From: Paenibacillus sabuli
Lineage (GTDB): Bacteria > Bacillota > Bacilli > Paenibacillales > Paenibacillaceae
DNA: 54,168 nucleotides
Assembly: GCF_014705605.1 (NCBI RefSeq)
Contig: NZ_JACXIZ010000049.1
Span: 1 to 54,168, forward strand
Direction of reading: 5' to 3'
The notes under the pieces are model-generated. The model saw only the letters and a list, made by a program, of their open reading frames with translations, was not told the DNA's origin and did not search any database. Below, in pieces: positions 1 to 7,728 of the stretch. Made by a program: the position numbers and the translations under genes. How positions within the stretch are numbered: position 1 is the first letter of the stretch; each line of letters opens with the position of its first letter.

Positions 1-66
1 GTGGCTCTGTCCATTAACACGGTGGCTCTATTTCATTAACATCGTGGCTCTCACTCATTAACTCAG
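1..66. repeat. Three imperfect ~22-bp direct repeats, insertion-sequence-end-like
   Basis: Three copies of a unit beginning GTGGCTCT and ending CATTAAC start at positions 1, 22 and 44; a fourth partial start (GCGGCTCC) is at 66. Short direct repeats of this kind are the transposase-binding repeats at the ends of IS21-family elements, so this may be such an end cut by the window edge. The family assignment is from memory of the pattern, and the orientation relative to the neighbouring transposase fragment is unresolved. Confidence 0.45.
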
Positions 67-90
67 CGGCTCCGCCGCACTGAAATATTC

Positions 91-675
91 AAGGAGGTCG
101 TTCGCAAAAAACGAGGACGTCCGAAGCACGGCGATGTTCCCCAAGTGGATACGGTCTACGTGCTGGAGGCCGCCATCACGCCGGACGAAGCGCGGTTTCA
201 GAAAGCGCGCCGGCGGGCATCCCGCTTCGTGCTGGCCACCACCTTGCCGTCCGAGTGGCGCGGCGAAACGATGGATGGAGCGGCGCTGCTCGGCTTATAT
301 AAAGGACAAATTCACATTGAAATGAATTTCTCGTTCCTGAAGGATCCCGTGTACACCGATGAAATCTACCTGAAGAAGGCGGAGCACGTGAAGGTGCTGG
401 GGTATTTGTTCTTGCTGGCGCTTACCGTTTATCGCGTGTTCCAACGACGAATCAGGCAGCACATCACCGAGCAAAACCCGATGCATGGATCGGGCGGTCG
501 GATCCTGCGCAAGCCCACAGCCGCGGCCATCTTCCAAATCTTCAAGTACCGGAAGGTTGTCGTGTTTCGTATGCCGGACGGGACCCGAACCAGGCAATTC
601 GCTCGACCCTTGACTAAAGAAGAGAAGCGTGTGTTGGCCAGTCTCGGCTTGAATGAATCGGTCTATCTTGGCTAA
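91..675 (+). pseudogene. IS1634-type transposase, C-terminal fragment
   Basis: This open frame runs from about 40 to the stop at 673-675 with no proper start; the recognisable part begins near 91 with a basic KKRGRPKHG stretch. It then reads like the C-terminal part of IS1634-family (ISBst12-type) DDE transposases: a LATTLPSEW strand, GLYKGQIHIEMNFSFLKDP with the catalytic-region glutamate, and a tail TKEEKRVLASLGL. Full-length family members are roughly 500 residues or more, so over half is missing, and the upstream sequence is the direct-repeat block. It is a decayed or interrupted copy with no expected activity. An in-frame GTG at 145 exists but would not give a functional enzyme. The matching inverted repeat of the original element was not identified; the GGGTGCGGAATGTGAG stretch near 778-793 could be its right end. 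Confidence 0.75.
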
Positions 676-957
676 TCGAATCGCCTGACTCCGCGGTGGT
701 TTTGCTCCTTGAACCATCGCTACATCTGTTTAACGGCTGCTTGACCCCCAAAAATTCCATTCGCTACCACATGCTCAGGGTGCGGAATGTGAGCTGGCTC
801 AAAAAGATATTGACAAAAACATATATATAAATTCCAAATCCATAATTGGTTTTTGTATCCAATTCTACATTTCATCCTATTACACTGCCGGAGAATTTTC
901 ACATGCAGATTTTGAGGAATTAAATTGAACATTGTCGAAGGCTCTACGTTTTTGGAT
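676..957. other. Gene-free junction between the IS fragment and the AT-rich islet
   Basis: Composition shifts here from GC-rich (IS side) to AT-rich. A 70-codon minus frame (720-932) has no ribosome-binding site and no recognisable content. The only notable piece is a possible IS end around 770-795. No RNA gene or promoter was recognised. Confidence 0.4.
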
Positions 958-1392
958 TTATGATGCGCTTGTGGAATTGGGAAACTTAAATTCTAACAAA
1001 AAATTGTTCCATGCTTCCAACGTTTCAGTTTTATCGCTTTGATCCTGAACGGCTTTGTCAGTGAGGGCAAGTGCGCGTTTCAGTGTTGGCAGCACGCTCT
1101 CCGGACCGCCTTCGTCCAATTCAACAAGACAGTATTCAATATACCCATTAACATTTTCAAAAAAACCGGCACCTAATCCAATATATCGAATCGACTGAAT
1201 TTGCCCACGGATATGATCAACCGTTTGTTCCGTTTCTATGCTATTTATAATTGAAGCGGTTAGTTGATGTTGCGCATGCAAAAGATATCCGATTTGTTGA
1301 TTTTCATGTAGACGATTTTGAGTATTGATATAAAAAACAATCCCTATAACAAATACGCTTATTAATATAATAGATGTTACAGGTTTTTTCAT
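958..1392 (-). CDS. Hypothetical membrane-anchored protein
   Basis: A 144-residue protein that I do not recognise. A short basic start (MKKP) is followed by a single hydrophobic segment at about residues 5-22 (TSIILISVFVIGIVFYI), then a mostly helical, soluble, probably extracytoplasmic domain with few cysteines. No lipobox is present, so it should be held by an uncleaved N-terminal anchor. The start is supported by AGAAGGCGG about 10 bases upstream (1403-1411). It sits in the AT-rich islet between the IS remnant and another orphan secreted-protein gene, and its codon choice is visibly more AT-rich than the core genes, which suggests acquisition by transfer. Function is unknown. Confidence 0.6.
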   Translation of the reverse strand: MKKPVTSIILISVFVIGIVFYINTQNRLHENQQIGYLLHAQHQLTASIINSIETEQTVDHIRGQIQSIRYIGLGAGFFENVNGYIEYCLVELDEGGPESVLPTLKRALALTDKAVQDQSDKTETLEAWNNFLLEFKFPNSTSAS

Positions 1393-1686
1393 AATGCAAA
1401 CACCGCCTTCTCTTAGTAATTAAAGTTTGAAATTATAACAAAATTGAATCAATTTTATAATGCTTAGTTACTGAATCGTAGACTAACCGAATTTGAGTAT
1501 TTCCGATTTTTGAAAATTATGCGGCTTGTTCTTGTAAGTGGCGATTTAGACGATCACATGCTAACTTCGTGCCATTGTAAACCAGCGTTACCAAGGAACA
1601 TTTATAATATTTATTTAAAATTTCAAAAATCCAAAAAGAGTTGTAATTCAACTCTTTTTGGATTAAAATATTTCCATAAAATATAA
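1393..1686. other. AT-rich intergenic stretch
   Basis: Lies upstream of the 144-residue membrane protein and downstream of the 437-residue secreted protein, both minus strand. It contains the terminator at 1629-1663 and presumably the promoter of the membrane protein, which I could not pin down. No other gene is seen. Confidence 0.4.
1629..1663 (-). terminator. Intrinsic terminator after the orphan secreted-protein gene
   Basis: A perfect 15-bp stem (1629-1643 with 1649-1663; arms ATCCAAAAAGAGTTG and its complement) around a 5-nt loop, about 24 bases past the stop of the minus-strand gene. On the minus strand the stem is followed by TTTTG. Confidence 0.8.
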
Positions 1687-3000
1687 TTATTGATTCACGT
1701 AATGTATAGCATACGCCTCGTCAGACCAAAGGTTTAAATATAGCCCACTAACTGTGCGAGCATTATATCTTACTTGGGCATACGACTTGACAGTCGCATT
1801 AGGTTGATAATTTGATACGTTAAAATAAGCAGTTGCACCTCTCTGAACACCATCGTAGGTACTTACAACGTTATTAGTTGATACATTAGCAGGAATAAAT
1901 GTAGTACTAGATAAACCTAATCCCCTCGCATATTCAATAGCTTTATCTTGTGGGTTTCCAGAATTTCCTGATAAATGAGTTATAGAAGAGCTAAAACCAT
2001 TTGCTACTGAAGCTATAGTATTAGTTGGAACACCAGCCACACTTAAAAAATCATAAATTACAGTAGTTGATGTAGAAGACGTCTCTAAAGGATACACTTC
2101 ATTTACTTGTCCATTATTATGTTCAACTCCCATTTTTATTTTATTGGGAATAATATAATTATTTCCAGATTCATTTTCTACATCTTCATAAGGAACAAAA
2201 GCTTTAAGAATCACTTCACCGCATTGGCAGTTAGTTGAATACTTCCTTCCAACGGCCAAAACTGCTGCCCTTCCCCAATATTGGTTACTATCAGAAAAAG
2301 CAGTATCTACTGTTGCTTTATAAGTGTAACTTCCCCAATTAACTGAGGCTGCCGAAGTTTGTTTGCTAGTTACTTGATCATCTAAATGGAATTCCTTTTC
2401 TTCCATGATTTTAAGCGATTGCTCTACTTGATTCATTAAGTCTTTTTTTAAGAATCGTTCTCCAAAATCTACAGCTAAAAAATCACCTGAGTTGATTTCT
2501 CCCACAGAAACACTTGCGTAATATTTTTCTTCATTTGGGAATAAAGCAAAAAAAACAGAAGAGTTTCTTTTTTCGTTTTTAACATCAACCTTAGAATCAA
2601 TTTCAATTAAGCTGATATAATCACCATTTTCAAGTTGTAATTCCAATAACTTTTGATTATCAAAATTCGTTTTAAATTCTAGTTCATTAAATTTTACTTT
2701 AACTGTTCCATCTATTAAAGTGTCTCCTTTTATAACTTTACTATTAGTTATTTTTAGATTAATTTTACCGTTATTTCCATTCGAATTTTTCGCACTTCTA
2801 AAAATTGAATTCAATTTTGACTCTTTAATTTTCATACCATTTTCCATTAGCTCATTCCTAATATTTTTATTTATTAGGTTTAATTCTAAATCTTTTTCTA
2901 AACCACTGTTATTAGCTTTTATCACTTGTTCATTCATAGAAACAACTAATAAACATAATAAAACAACAAATGATGAGAAAAGAATTTTTTTCTTAATCAT
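1687..3000 (-). CDS. Orphan secreted protein with signal peptide
   Basis: A 437-residue protein. It starts MIKKKILFSS, followed by a hydrophobic stretch to about residue 22 and a likely signal-peptidase site near VIKANN, so it should be exported. The start at 3000 is chosen over an in-frame start 8 codons upstream because AGGTGGAGG (3009-3017) sits 8 bases before it. The mature N-terminal half is Lys/Asn/Glu-rich and charged. The C-terminal half is Ser/Thr/Asn/Gly-rich and looks like beta-rich cell-surface material, with one C-Q-C motif (NCQCGE). No known catalytic motif was recognised. Codon use is strongly AT-rich compared with the GC-rich operon next door, which points to horizontal acquisition. 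It could be a surface, toxin-like or matrix protein; the sequence alone does not decide. Confidence 0.7.
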   Translation of the reverse strand: MIKKKILFSSFVVLLCLLVVSMNEQVIKANNSGLEKDLELNLINKNIRNELMENGMKIKESKLNSIFRSAKNSNGNNGKINLKITNSKVIKGDTLIDGTVKVKFNELEFKTNFDNQKLLELQLENGDYISLIEIDSKVDVKNEKRNSSVFFALFPNEEKYYASVSVGEINSGDFLAVDFGERFLKKDLMNQVEQSLKIMEEKEFHLDDQVTSKQTSAASVNWGSYTYKATVDTAFSDSNQYWGRAAVLAVGRKYSTNCQCGEVILKAFVPYEDVENESGNNYIIPNKIKMGVEHNNGQVNEVYPLETSSTSTTVIYDFLSVAGVPTNTIASVANGFSSSITHLSGNSGNPQDKAIEYARGLGLSSTTFIPANVSTNNVVSTYDGVQRGATAYFNVSNYQPNATVKSYAQVRYNARTVSGLYLNLWSDEAYAIHYVNQ

Positions 3001-3379
3001 TTTAACAACCTCCACCTGGTACAAAAAATTTTTAAAGACGCGAGCTTAATAGAAATACTGAATTTCTAATATTCCATATTTTTTATCTCGAACCGGTTCA
3101 AGACATCCCAAATCCTACCACACCCAAAAACTGCTTTTCAAGGGAAAATCCCGGATTTCCCACAATTCGGTACCTTCGTCCCATCCTTCCACGTCGCCTC
3201 CTGTCGCACCATGTCGAAAAAAGCCGACCGCGGCGGTCGGCTTTACACTCTAATCCCTATTTTGCTCTGCGCATCTCATGCTCTACATTCAGCCACGCCC
3301 CAAAAACGCTGCCCCATCCCCTAGCCCAGCACTCCTCTTACGATTCCCTTACAGCCTCACCAGCTCCCCCTCACCACCG
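3001..3379. other. Intergenic boundary between AT-rich islet and GC-rich core
   Basis: Holds the ribosome-binding site of the secreted-protein gene at its left end and the terminator of the sugar-transport operon at 3220-3244. Composition changes from AT-rich to GC-rich around 3100. No gene is supported. Confidence 0.4.
3220..3244 (-). terminator. Terminator of the ABC-transporter/AraC operon
   Basis: An 11-bp stem (AAAGCCGACCG with CGGTCGGCTTT) around a 3-nt loop. The minus strand continues with a run of T (complement of the A-run 3217-3222). It lies about 135 bases beyond the AraC-regulator stop. Confidence 0.8.
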
Positions 3380-5701
3380 CTACTCCAGCCGCGCCGTCTC
3401 GCGATACACGCTTGGCGTCACGCCCTCGTACTTCTTGAACAGCCGGATGAACGTGCTGATGCTGAAGAAGCCGACCGCCTCGCCGACGTCCTTGATCAGG
3501 ATCTCGTCCTCCGCCAGCAGGCGCTTCGCGTGCTCGACGCGCAGCTTGTTGATGTAGTCCGACACCGTCTCGCCGACCTGGCTCTTGAAGTAGCGCGACA
3601 GGTACGACGGATGCACCCCGCAGTGCTCGGAGATCGTATTGACCGACAGGTTGTTGTCCGCGTAGTGCGCGTGGATGTAGTCGAGCGCCTGCGCCTTGAG
3701 CCGCTCGCTGTGGCTGTGGCGGCGGCTCGTCACGTGGGCGCACACCTCGGCGAGGAACTCGCTCATGCGCGAGCGCATTGCCGCCACCGTGCTGCCGCCG
3801 GTCAGCTCCTGCACCGCCCGCAGGTTGTGCGCATACAGCTCGGACTGGTCGAGATTGGCCTCCATCGCCGCCTTCATCATCGTGCTCGTCATGTCGAACA
3901 TGAGGCAGCGCACCATCTCGATCGACAGCCCCGGCTCCGCCAGATTGCGGTCGATGACCTCGTCCAGGATCGCCTGCGCCTTCGCATGCTCGCCCGCCTT
4001 GACGTGGTTGATCAGTTGCTGCTCCTTCTCCAGCGGGTACAGATACGACGCATCCTGCTGCCGGATCTGGTCGTAGCCGATGATCGCCTGCGAGCCGTAC
4101 AGCAGCTTGTACTCCATCGCCTCCAGCGCCTCTTGATACGCCGCCGGCAGGCCCTCGGCCATGACGTGCAGGTTGCTCACCGCGACGGTGAACAGGATGT
4201 GGAACTTGCGCCCGATGAAGCGCTGCGCCTCCTCCGCCAGCTGCAGCAGATCGGCGCGCGCCGCTTCGTCGCTCGCTTCCTCCCGCACATTGACGATGCA
4301 GGCCAGCATGCCGTCGATCTCGGTCATCCAGCCCTGGTGGGCGTGCCCGGCCAGCTCCTCGACAATGTTGGATAAGATGAGCTGCACGAATTCGTGCTTG
4401 GTCTCGCCGGGATCGTCCTGCGCGCCCAGCAGCCCGCTATAGTCCTCGACGTAGAACAGCAGCACCGCGAAGCGGTCCGAATGCAGCTCGATCCCGTACT
4501 CGCGCAGTGCCTCGCGGATCGGATAGCCCCGCTCCACGCGCCCCTTGAGCAGCCGCAGCAGCAGATTGGAGTACAGCACCTTCTTCTGCTGCTCGATGAT
4601 CCGGTTCATCTCGTGATTGCGGCCGAGCGTGCGCTCCAGCGCCTCCTCGATATACGCGTATTCGTTGCCGCGCCCGTGCGGGTCGATCTTGGCGCGCAGC
4701 GCCAGCGATTGCATGAGCCGCTGCAGCGGATGATAATTACGGCGCGCCAGCCACACCGCCGACAGCGTGCCGAGCCCGAGCGCGACGAGCAGCATGACGA
4801 GCGTCAGATTGCGCACGTACTCCGCCTTCTCGCTGTACAGCTTGGCCGGCAGCACATAGGCGTACGTCCAGTTCGTGCGTCCCGACTGGATATACGAGAT
4901 GACGACCTCCTCGCCCCGCCACTGGCTGCGCACCGTGCCGAGCTCGCCGCGCAGCCCCTTGAGCCCGGGCATGTCGCTCGGCTCCGCCAGCGAGGAGGTC
5001 AGCACCTGGCTGGAGCTGTCGAGGATGAACACCTCGCCCTGATTGTACGCCTGCACGTTGCGAATCGTCGGCAATAGCTGCTCCTCGCTCAGCTCGACCA
5101 CGAGCGTCGCCCGCGGCGCGCCGCGCTCGCCCATCGGCAGCGATTGCATGAACAGCATGCCCCGCTTCCCGGCGCCGGCGATGCTGCTCATATTCATGAA
5201 CTGGCCCCGGTATTGCTGTCCAAGCAACCGCTTCCAATTGACCTGCGTCAGCTCGGTGTCCGCCAGGTGGAGATCGTAGTACATATCGGAGGTGTAGTTC
5301 GAGCTTTCGGTCAGCACGAAATCCCCCTCCTGAAAGTAAATGTAGAAATGGTTCAGGTAGCGGGATGTGCTGTTGTACACCTTGAAATCCTTGATCGCCT
5401 CCACCATCGTGATGCGCTGCGCGGAGCCGAGCGTACGCTGCTGCACGAGCAGCGCGTTGACATGCTCGTTGTAGGCGATGTTCCCGCTCAGCCGGTAGGC
5501 GTATTCCAGATGGCTGTCGATGTCCTGCTGCAGCTGCGTGAGCAGCGCCGTATTGGCGCGGTTGATCTCATGCTCGATGACGCGCCTCGTCTGGAAGTAC
5601 GTGACGCCCATCAGCACGATCGGCACGAGCAGCACGATCGCATACGAGCGCAGCCAGCGGCTGCGCACGCTGGTGGATGGCTTGCCTGGCGCTTTGCTCA
5701 C
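3380..5701 (-). CDS. Membrane-anchored AraC-family transcriptional regulator (sensor-regulator fusion)
   Basis: A 773-residue one-component regulator of a type abundant in Paenibacillus beside sugar importers. A first transmembrane helix (about 19-36) and a second (about 299-318) bracket a ~260-residue extracytoplasmic sensor region of the kind seen in YesM-type proteins. A cytoplasmic linker follows, and the C-terminal ~105 residues form an AraC DNA-binding domain with two helix-turn-helix units (LSVNTISEHCGVHPSYLSRYF, then IKDVGEAVGFFSISTFIRLFK). It probably senses an extracellular glycan or sugar-loaded binding protein and activates the adjacent importer. It is the last gene of the operon, 33 bases downstream of permease 2, so it would be co-expressed with its target; autoregulation is an inference. 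No kinase or receiver domain is present. Confidence 0.88.
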   Translation of the reverse strand: MSKAPGKPSTSVRSRWLRSYAIVLLVPIVLMGVTYFQTRRVIEHEINRANTALLTQLQQDIDSHLEYAYRLSGNIAYNEHVNALLVQQRTLGSAQRITMVEAIKDFKVYNSTSRYLNHFYIYFQEGDFVLTESSNYTSDMYYDLHLADTELTQVNWKRLLGQQYRGQFMNMSSIAGAGKRGMLFMQSLPMGERGAPRATLVVELSEEQLLPTIRNVQAYNQGEVFILDSSSQVLTSSLAEPSDMPGLKGLRGELGTVRSQWRGEEVVISYIQSGRTNWTYAYVLPAKLYSEKAEYVRNLTLVMLLVALGLGTLSAVWLARRNYHPLQRLMQSLALRAKIDPHGRGNEYAYIEEALERTLGRNHEMNRIIEQQKKVLYSNLLLRLLKGRVERGYPIREALREYGIELHSDRFAVLLFYVEDYSGLLGAQDDPGETKHEFVQLILSNIVEELAGHAHQGWMTEIDGMLACIVNVREEASDEAARADLLQLAEEAQRFIGRKFHILFTVAVSNLHVMAEGLPAAYQEALEAMEYKLLYGSQAIIGYDQIRQQDASYLYPLEKEQQLINHVKAGEHAKAQAILDEVIDRNLAEPGLSIEMVRCLMFDMTSTMMKAAMEANLDQSELYAHNLRAVQELTGGSTVAAMRSRMSEFLAEVCAHVTSRRHSHSERLKAQALDYIHAHYADNNLSVNTISEHCGVHPSYLSRYFKSQVGETVSDYINKLRVEHAKRLLAEDEILIKDVGEAVGFFSISTFIRLFKKYEGVTPSVYRETARLE

Positions 5702-5734
5702 GTCGCGTCACGCTCCCTGCCCCGGGCCTGGCGA

Positions 5735-6619
5735 TCAGCCCTTGATTGATCCTATCATAACACCTTTGACAAAATATTTCTGCATGAACGGATAGACGAA
5801 CAAGATCGGCAGCGTCGCCACCATAATCGTCGCGTACTTGATGCTCTCGCCGACCGACTCGACGTCCGCGTCACCTTGGGCCATCATGTACTCGGTGCTA
5901 TTCTGAATCAGGATCTCGCGCAGCACGAGCTGCAGCGGGAACAGATGCCGCTCGCGCAAGTAGATCATCGCCTGAAACCACGAGTTCCAGTGCTGCACGC
6001 CGTAGAACAGGATCATCACCGAGATGACCGGCATCGACAGCGGGATGACGATGCGGAACAGGATCGTGAAGTCATGGGCCCCGTCGATGCGCGCCGACTC
6101 GATCAGGCTGTCCGGCAGGGCGCCGAACGAGGTGCGCAGGATGATCAGATTCCAGGTCGAGATCGCGCTCGGGATGATCAGCGCCAGCAGGCTGTTGCCC
6201 AGATGCAGCCAGTTGTTGACCAGCAGGTACATCGGGATCAGGCCGCCGGAGAAGAACATCGTGAAGACGATGATCAGCATCAGCTTGGGCGCCCACGGCA
6301 CGCCGCGCCGCGACAGCACATACGCGCCCATGCACGTCAGCAGCAGATTGAGCGAGGTGCCGCCCACGACGACGATGAGCGTATTGAGATAGCCGCGGGT
6401 GATGTTCGGATTCTGGAAGACGAGCTTGTACGCCTCCCATGTGAAGCCCTTGGGCCACAGCAGCGTCCCCGTATGCGAGAGCAGCTGCCGCGAGTCGCTG
6501 AGCGAGGACATGACGACGTAGACGAACGGATAGAGCGTGATGACGACCATGAACAGCATGAATGCCGTGTTGGCCCCCTGGAAGATGCGCTCCCCTTTGC
6601 TTTTGCGAATCACATGCAT
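5735..6619 (-). CDS. Carbohydrate ABC-transporter permease (LplC/YtcP-like)
   Basis: A 294-residue inner-membrane permease with about six hydrophobic segments. The EAA loop that contacts the ATPase is visible at about 174-197 (SARIDGAHDFTILFRIVIPL). The length and the C-terminal FVKGVMIGSIKG are typical of the LplC half of Paenibacillus oligosaccharide/aldouronate-type importers. It pairs with the upstream permease and the binding lipoprotein. No ATPase gene lies in the operon, which is normal for this family because a shared MsmX-type ATPase encoded elsewhere serves many importers. The substrate cannot be read from the sequence. The gap to permease 1 is 25 bases. Confidence 0.92.
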   Translation of the reverse strand: MHVIRKSKGERIFQGANTAFMLFMVVITLYPFVYVVMSSLSDSRQLLSHTGTLLWPKGFTWEAYKLVFQNPNITRGYLNTLIVVVGGTSLNLLLTCMGAYVLSRRGVPWAPKLMLIIVFTMFFSGGLIPMYLLVNNWLHLGNSLLALIIPSAISTWNLIILRTSFGALPDSLIESARIDGAHDFTILFRIVIPLSMPVISVMILFYGVQHWNSWFQAMIYLRERHLFPLQLVLREILIQNSTEYMMAQGDADVESVGESIKYATIMVATLPILFVYPFMQKYFVKGVMIGSIKG

Positions 6620-6644
6620 GATGACGAGTCCCCCTCTCCCGTGT

Positions 6645-7550
6645 CTACCACAGGCTGCTGTCGCTCACTTTGCGGCTGAAGCGGTTCGCAAGGATGAGCA
6701 GGATGAAGTTGATGACCGCCTGGAACAGGCCGACCGCGGTCGCGTAGCTGAATTCGAACGACTCGCCGAGGCCCTTGCGATAGACGAACGTATTAATCAC
6801 GTCAGCCGTGACATACGTATTCGGGTTGTACAGCAGGATGATCTTCTCGAATCCGATCTCCAGCATGTTGCCCATCTTGAGGATGAACAGGATGATGATG
6901 ATCGGCAGGATGCCCGGCAGCGTCACGTTGATCGTCTGGCGCCACTTGTTGGCCCCGTCGATCGTCGCCGCCTCGTACAGCTCGGGATTGATGCCGCTGA
7001 TCGCCGCCAGGTAGATAATCGAGCCCCAGCCGACACTCTGCCAGATGTCGGAGACGACGTAGATCGTGCGGAAGTACTCCGGCTGTCCGAGCAGCGCCGT
7101 GCGGTCCATGCCCATCCAGACGAGCAGATCGGTGATCATGCCGTCGCGTGCCACGAACTGCGTGATCATGCCGCAGATGACGATGAGCGAGATGAAGTGC
7201 GGCAGGTACGTGACCGTCTGCACGAAGCGCTTGAACAGACTGCGCCCGATCTCGTTGATCAGCAGTGCGAAGATGATCGGCGCCGGGAACGAGAACAGCA
7301 GCAAGTAAGCATTGAGCAGCAGCGTGTTTTTCATCAACCGCCAGAAGTAATAGCTGTCGAAGAAGCTCAGGAAATGCTTGAAGCCAACCCACGGACTGCC
7401 CAGGAATCCCTCGGCGATCCGGTAATCCTTGAAGGCGATGATCGCGCCGTAGAGCGGCCCGTACTGGAACAGCGCATAGTACAGCACGACCGGGAGAATC
7501 ATGAAATACAAATATTTGTGCCTCTTGTAATCGCGCGCCAATGTCTTCAT
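6645..7550 (-). CDS. Carbohydrate ABC-transporter permease (LplB-like)
   Basis: A 301-residue membrane permease, the LplB-type half of the importer. It starts MKTLARDYKRHKYLYF; an in-frame extension 43 codons upstream is rejected because AGGAGGGTG lies just before 7550 and the extension is low-complexity Arg/Gly/Ala sequence. About six transmembrane segments are visible, with the EAA loop YEAATIDGANKWRQTINVTL in the C-terminal half. It should form a heterodimer with the permease encoded downstream and receive sugar from the lipoprotein encoded upstream. The 178-base gap separating it from the binding-protein gene is very GC-rich and can fold into hairpins, which may lower permease expression relative to the binding protein. 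Confidence 0.92.
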   Translation of the reverse strand: MKTLARDYKRHKYLYFMILPVVLYYALFQYGPLYGAIIAFKDYRIAEGFLGSPWVGFKHFLSFFDSYYFWRLMKNTLLLNAYLLLFSFPAPIIFALLINEIGRSLFKRFVQTVTYLPHFISLIVICGMITQFVARDGMITDLLVWMGMDRTALLGQPEYFRTIYVVSDIWQSVGWGSIIYLAAISGINPELYEAATIDGANKWRQTINVTLPGILPIIIILFILKMGNMLEIGFEKIILLYNPNTYVTADVINTFVYRKGLGESFEFSYATAVGLFQAVINFILLILANRFSRKVSDSSLW

Positions 7551-7631
7551 TGCGGCACCCTCCTGTTCGCCTTTGCCGCGAGCGAGGCCGGCCGCAGCCC
7601 GCCCCGCCCGCCGGCGCAAAAGCCCTTGCTT

Positions 7632-7645
7632 CGGCCCGCGGGCCG
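7632..7645 (-). promoter_or_regulatory. GC-rich palindrome between binding-protein and permease genes
   Basis: A perfect 14-bp palindrome (CGGCCCGCGGGCCG) in a very GC-rich 178-base gap. It lacks a T-run, so it is not a full terminator. It could stabilise the 3' end of the binding-protein mRNA or attenuate read-through, as is common in binding-protein-dependent operons. The role is inferred. Confidence 0.35.
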
Positions 7646-7728
7646 TATAGTCCGGCCCGGCCCGCAGGCCGCGCCTCATCCTGCCGCCTCATCCGGCGGG
7701 CTTGCTGTTGCTTCACCCGCGTATGAGC

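Noticed and set aside
720-932. 70-codon minus frame downstream of the IS fragment
   Set aside because: No ribosome-binding site, no recognisable domain, odd composition (many Asn/Gln/His/Cys); likely chance.
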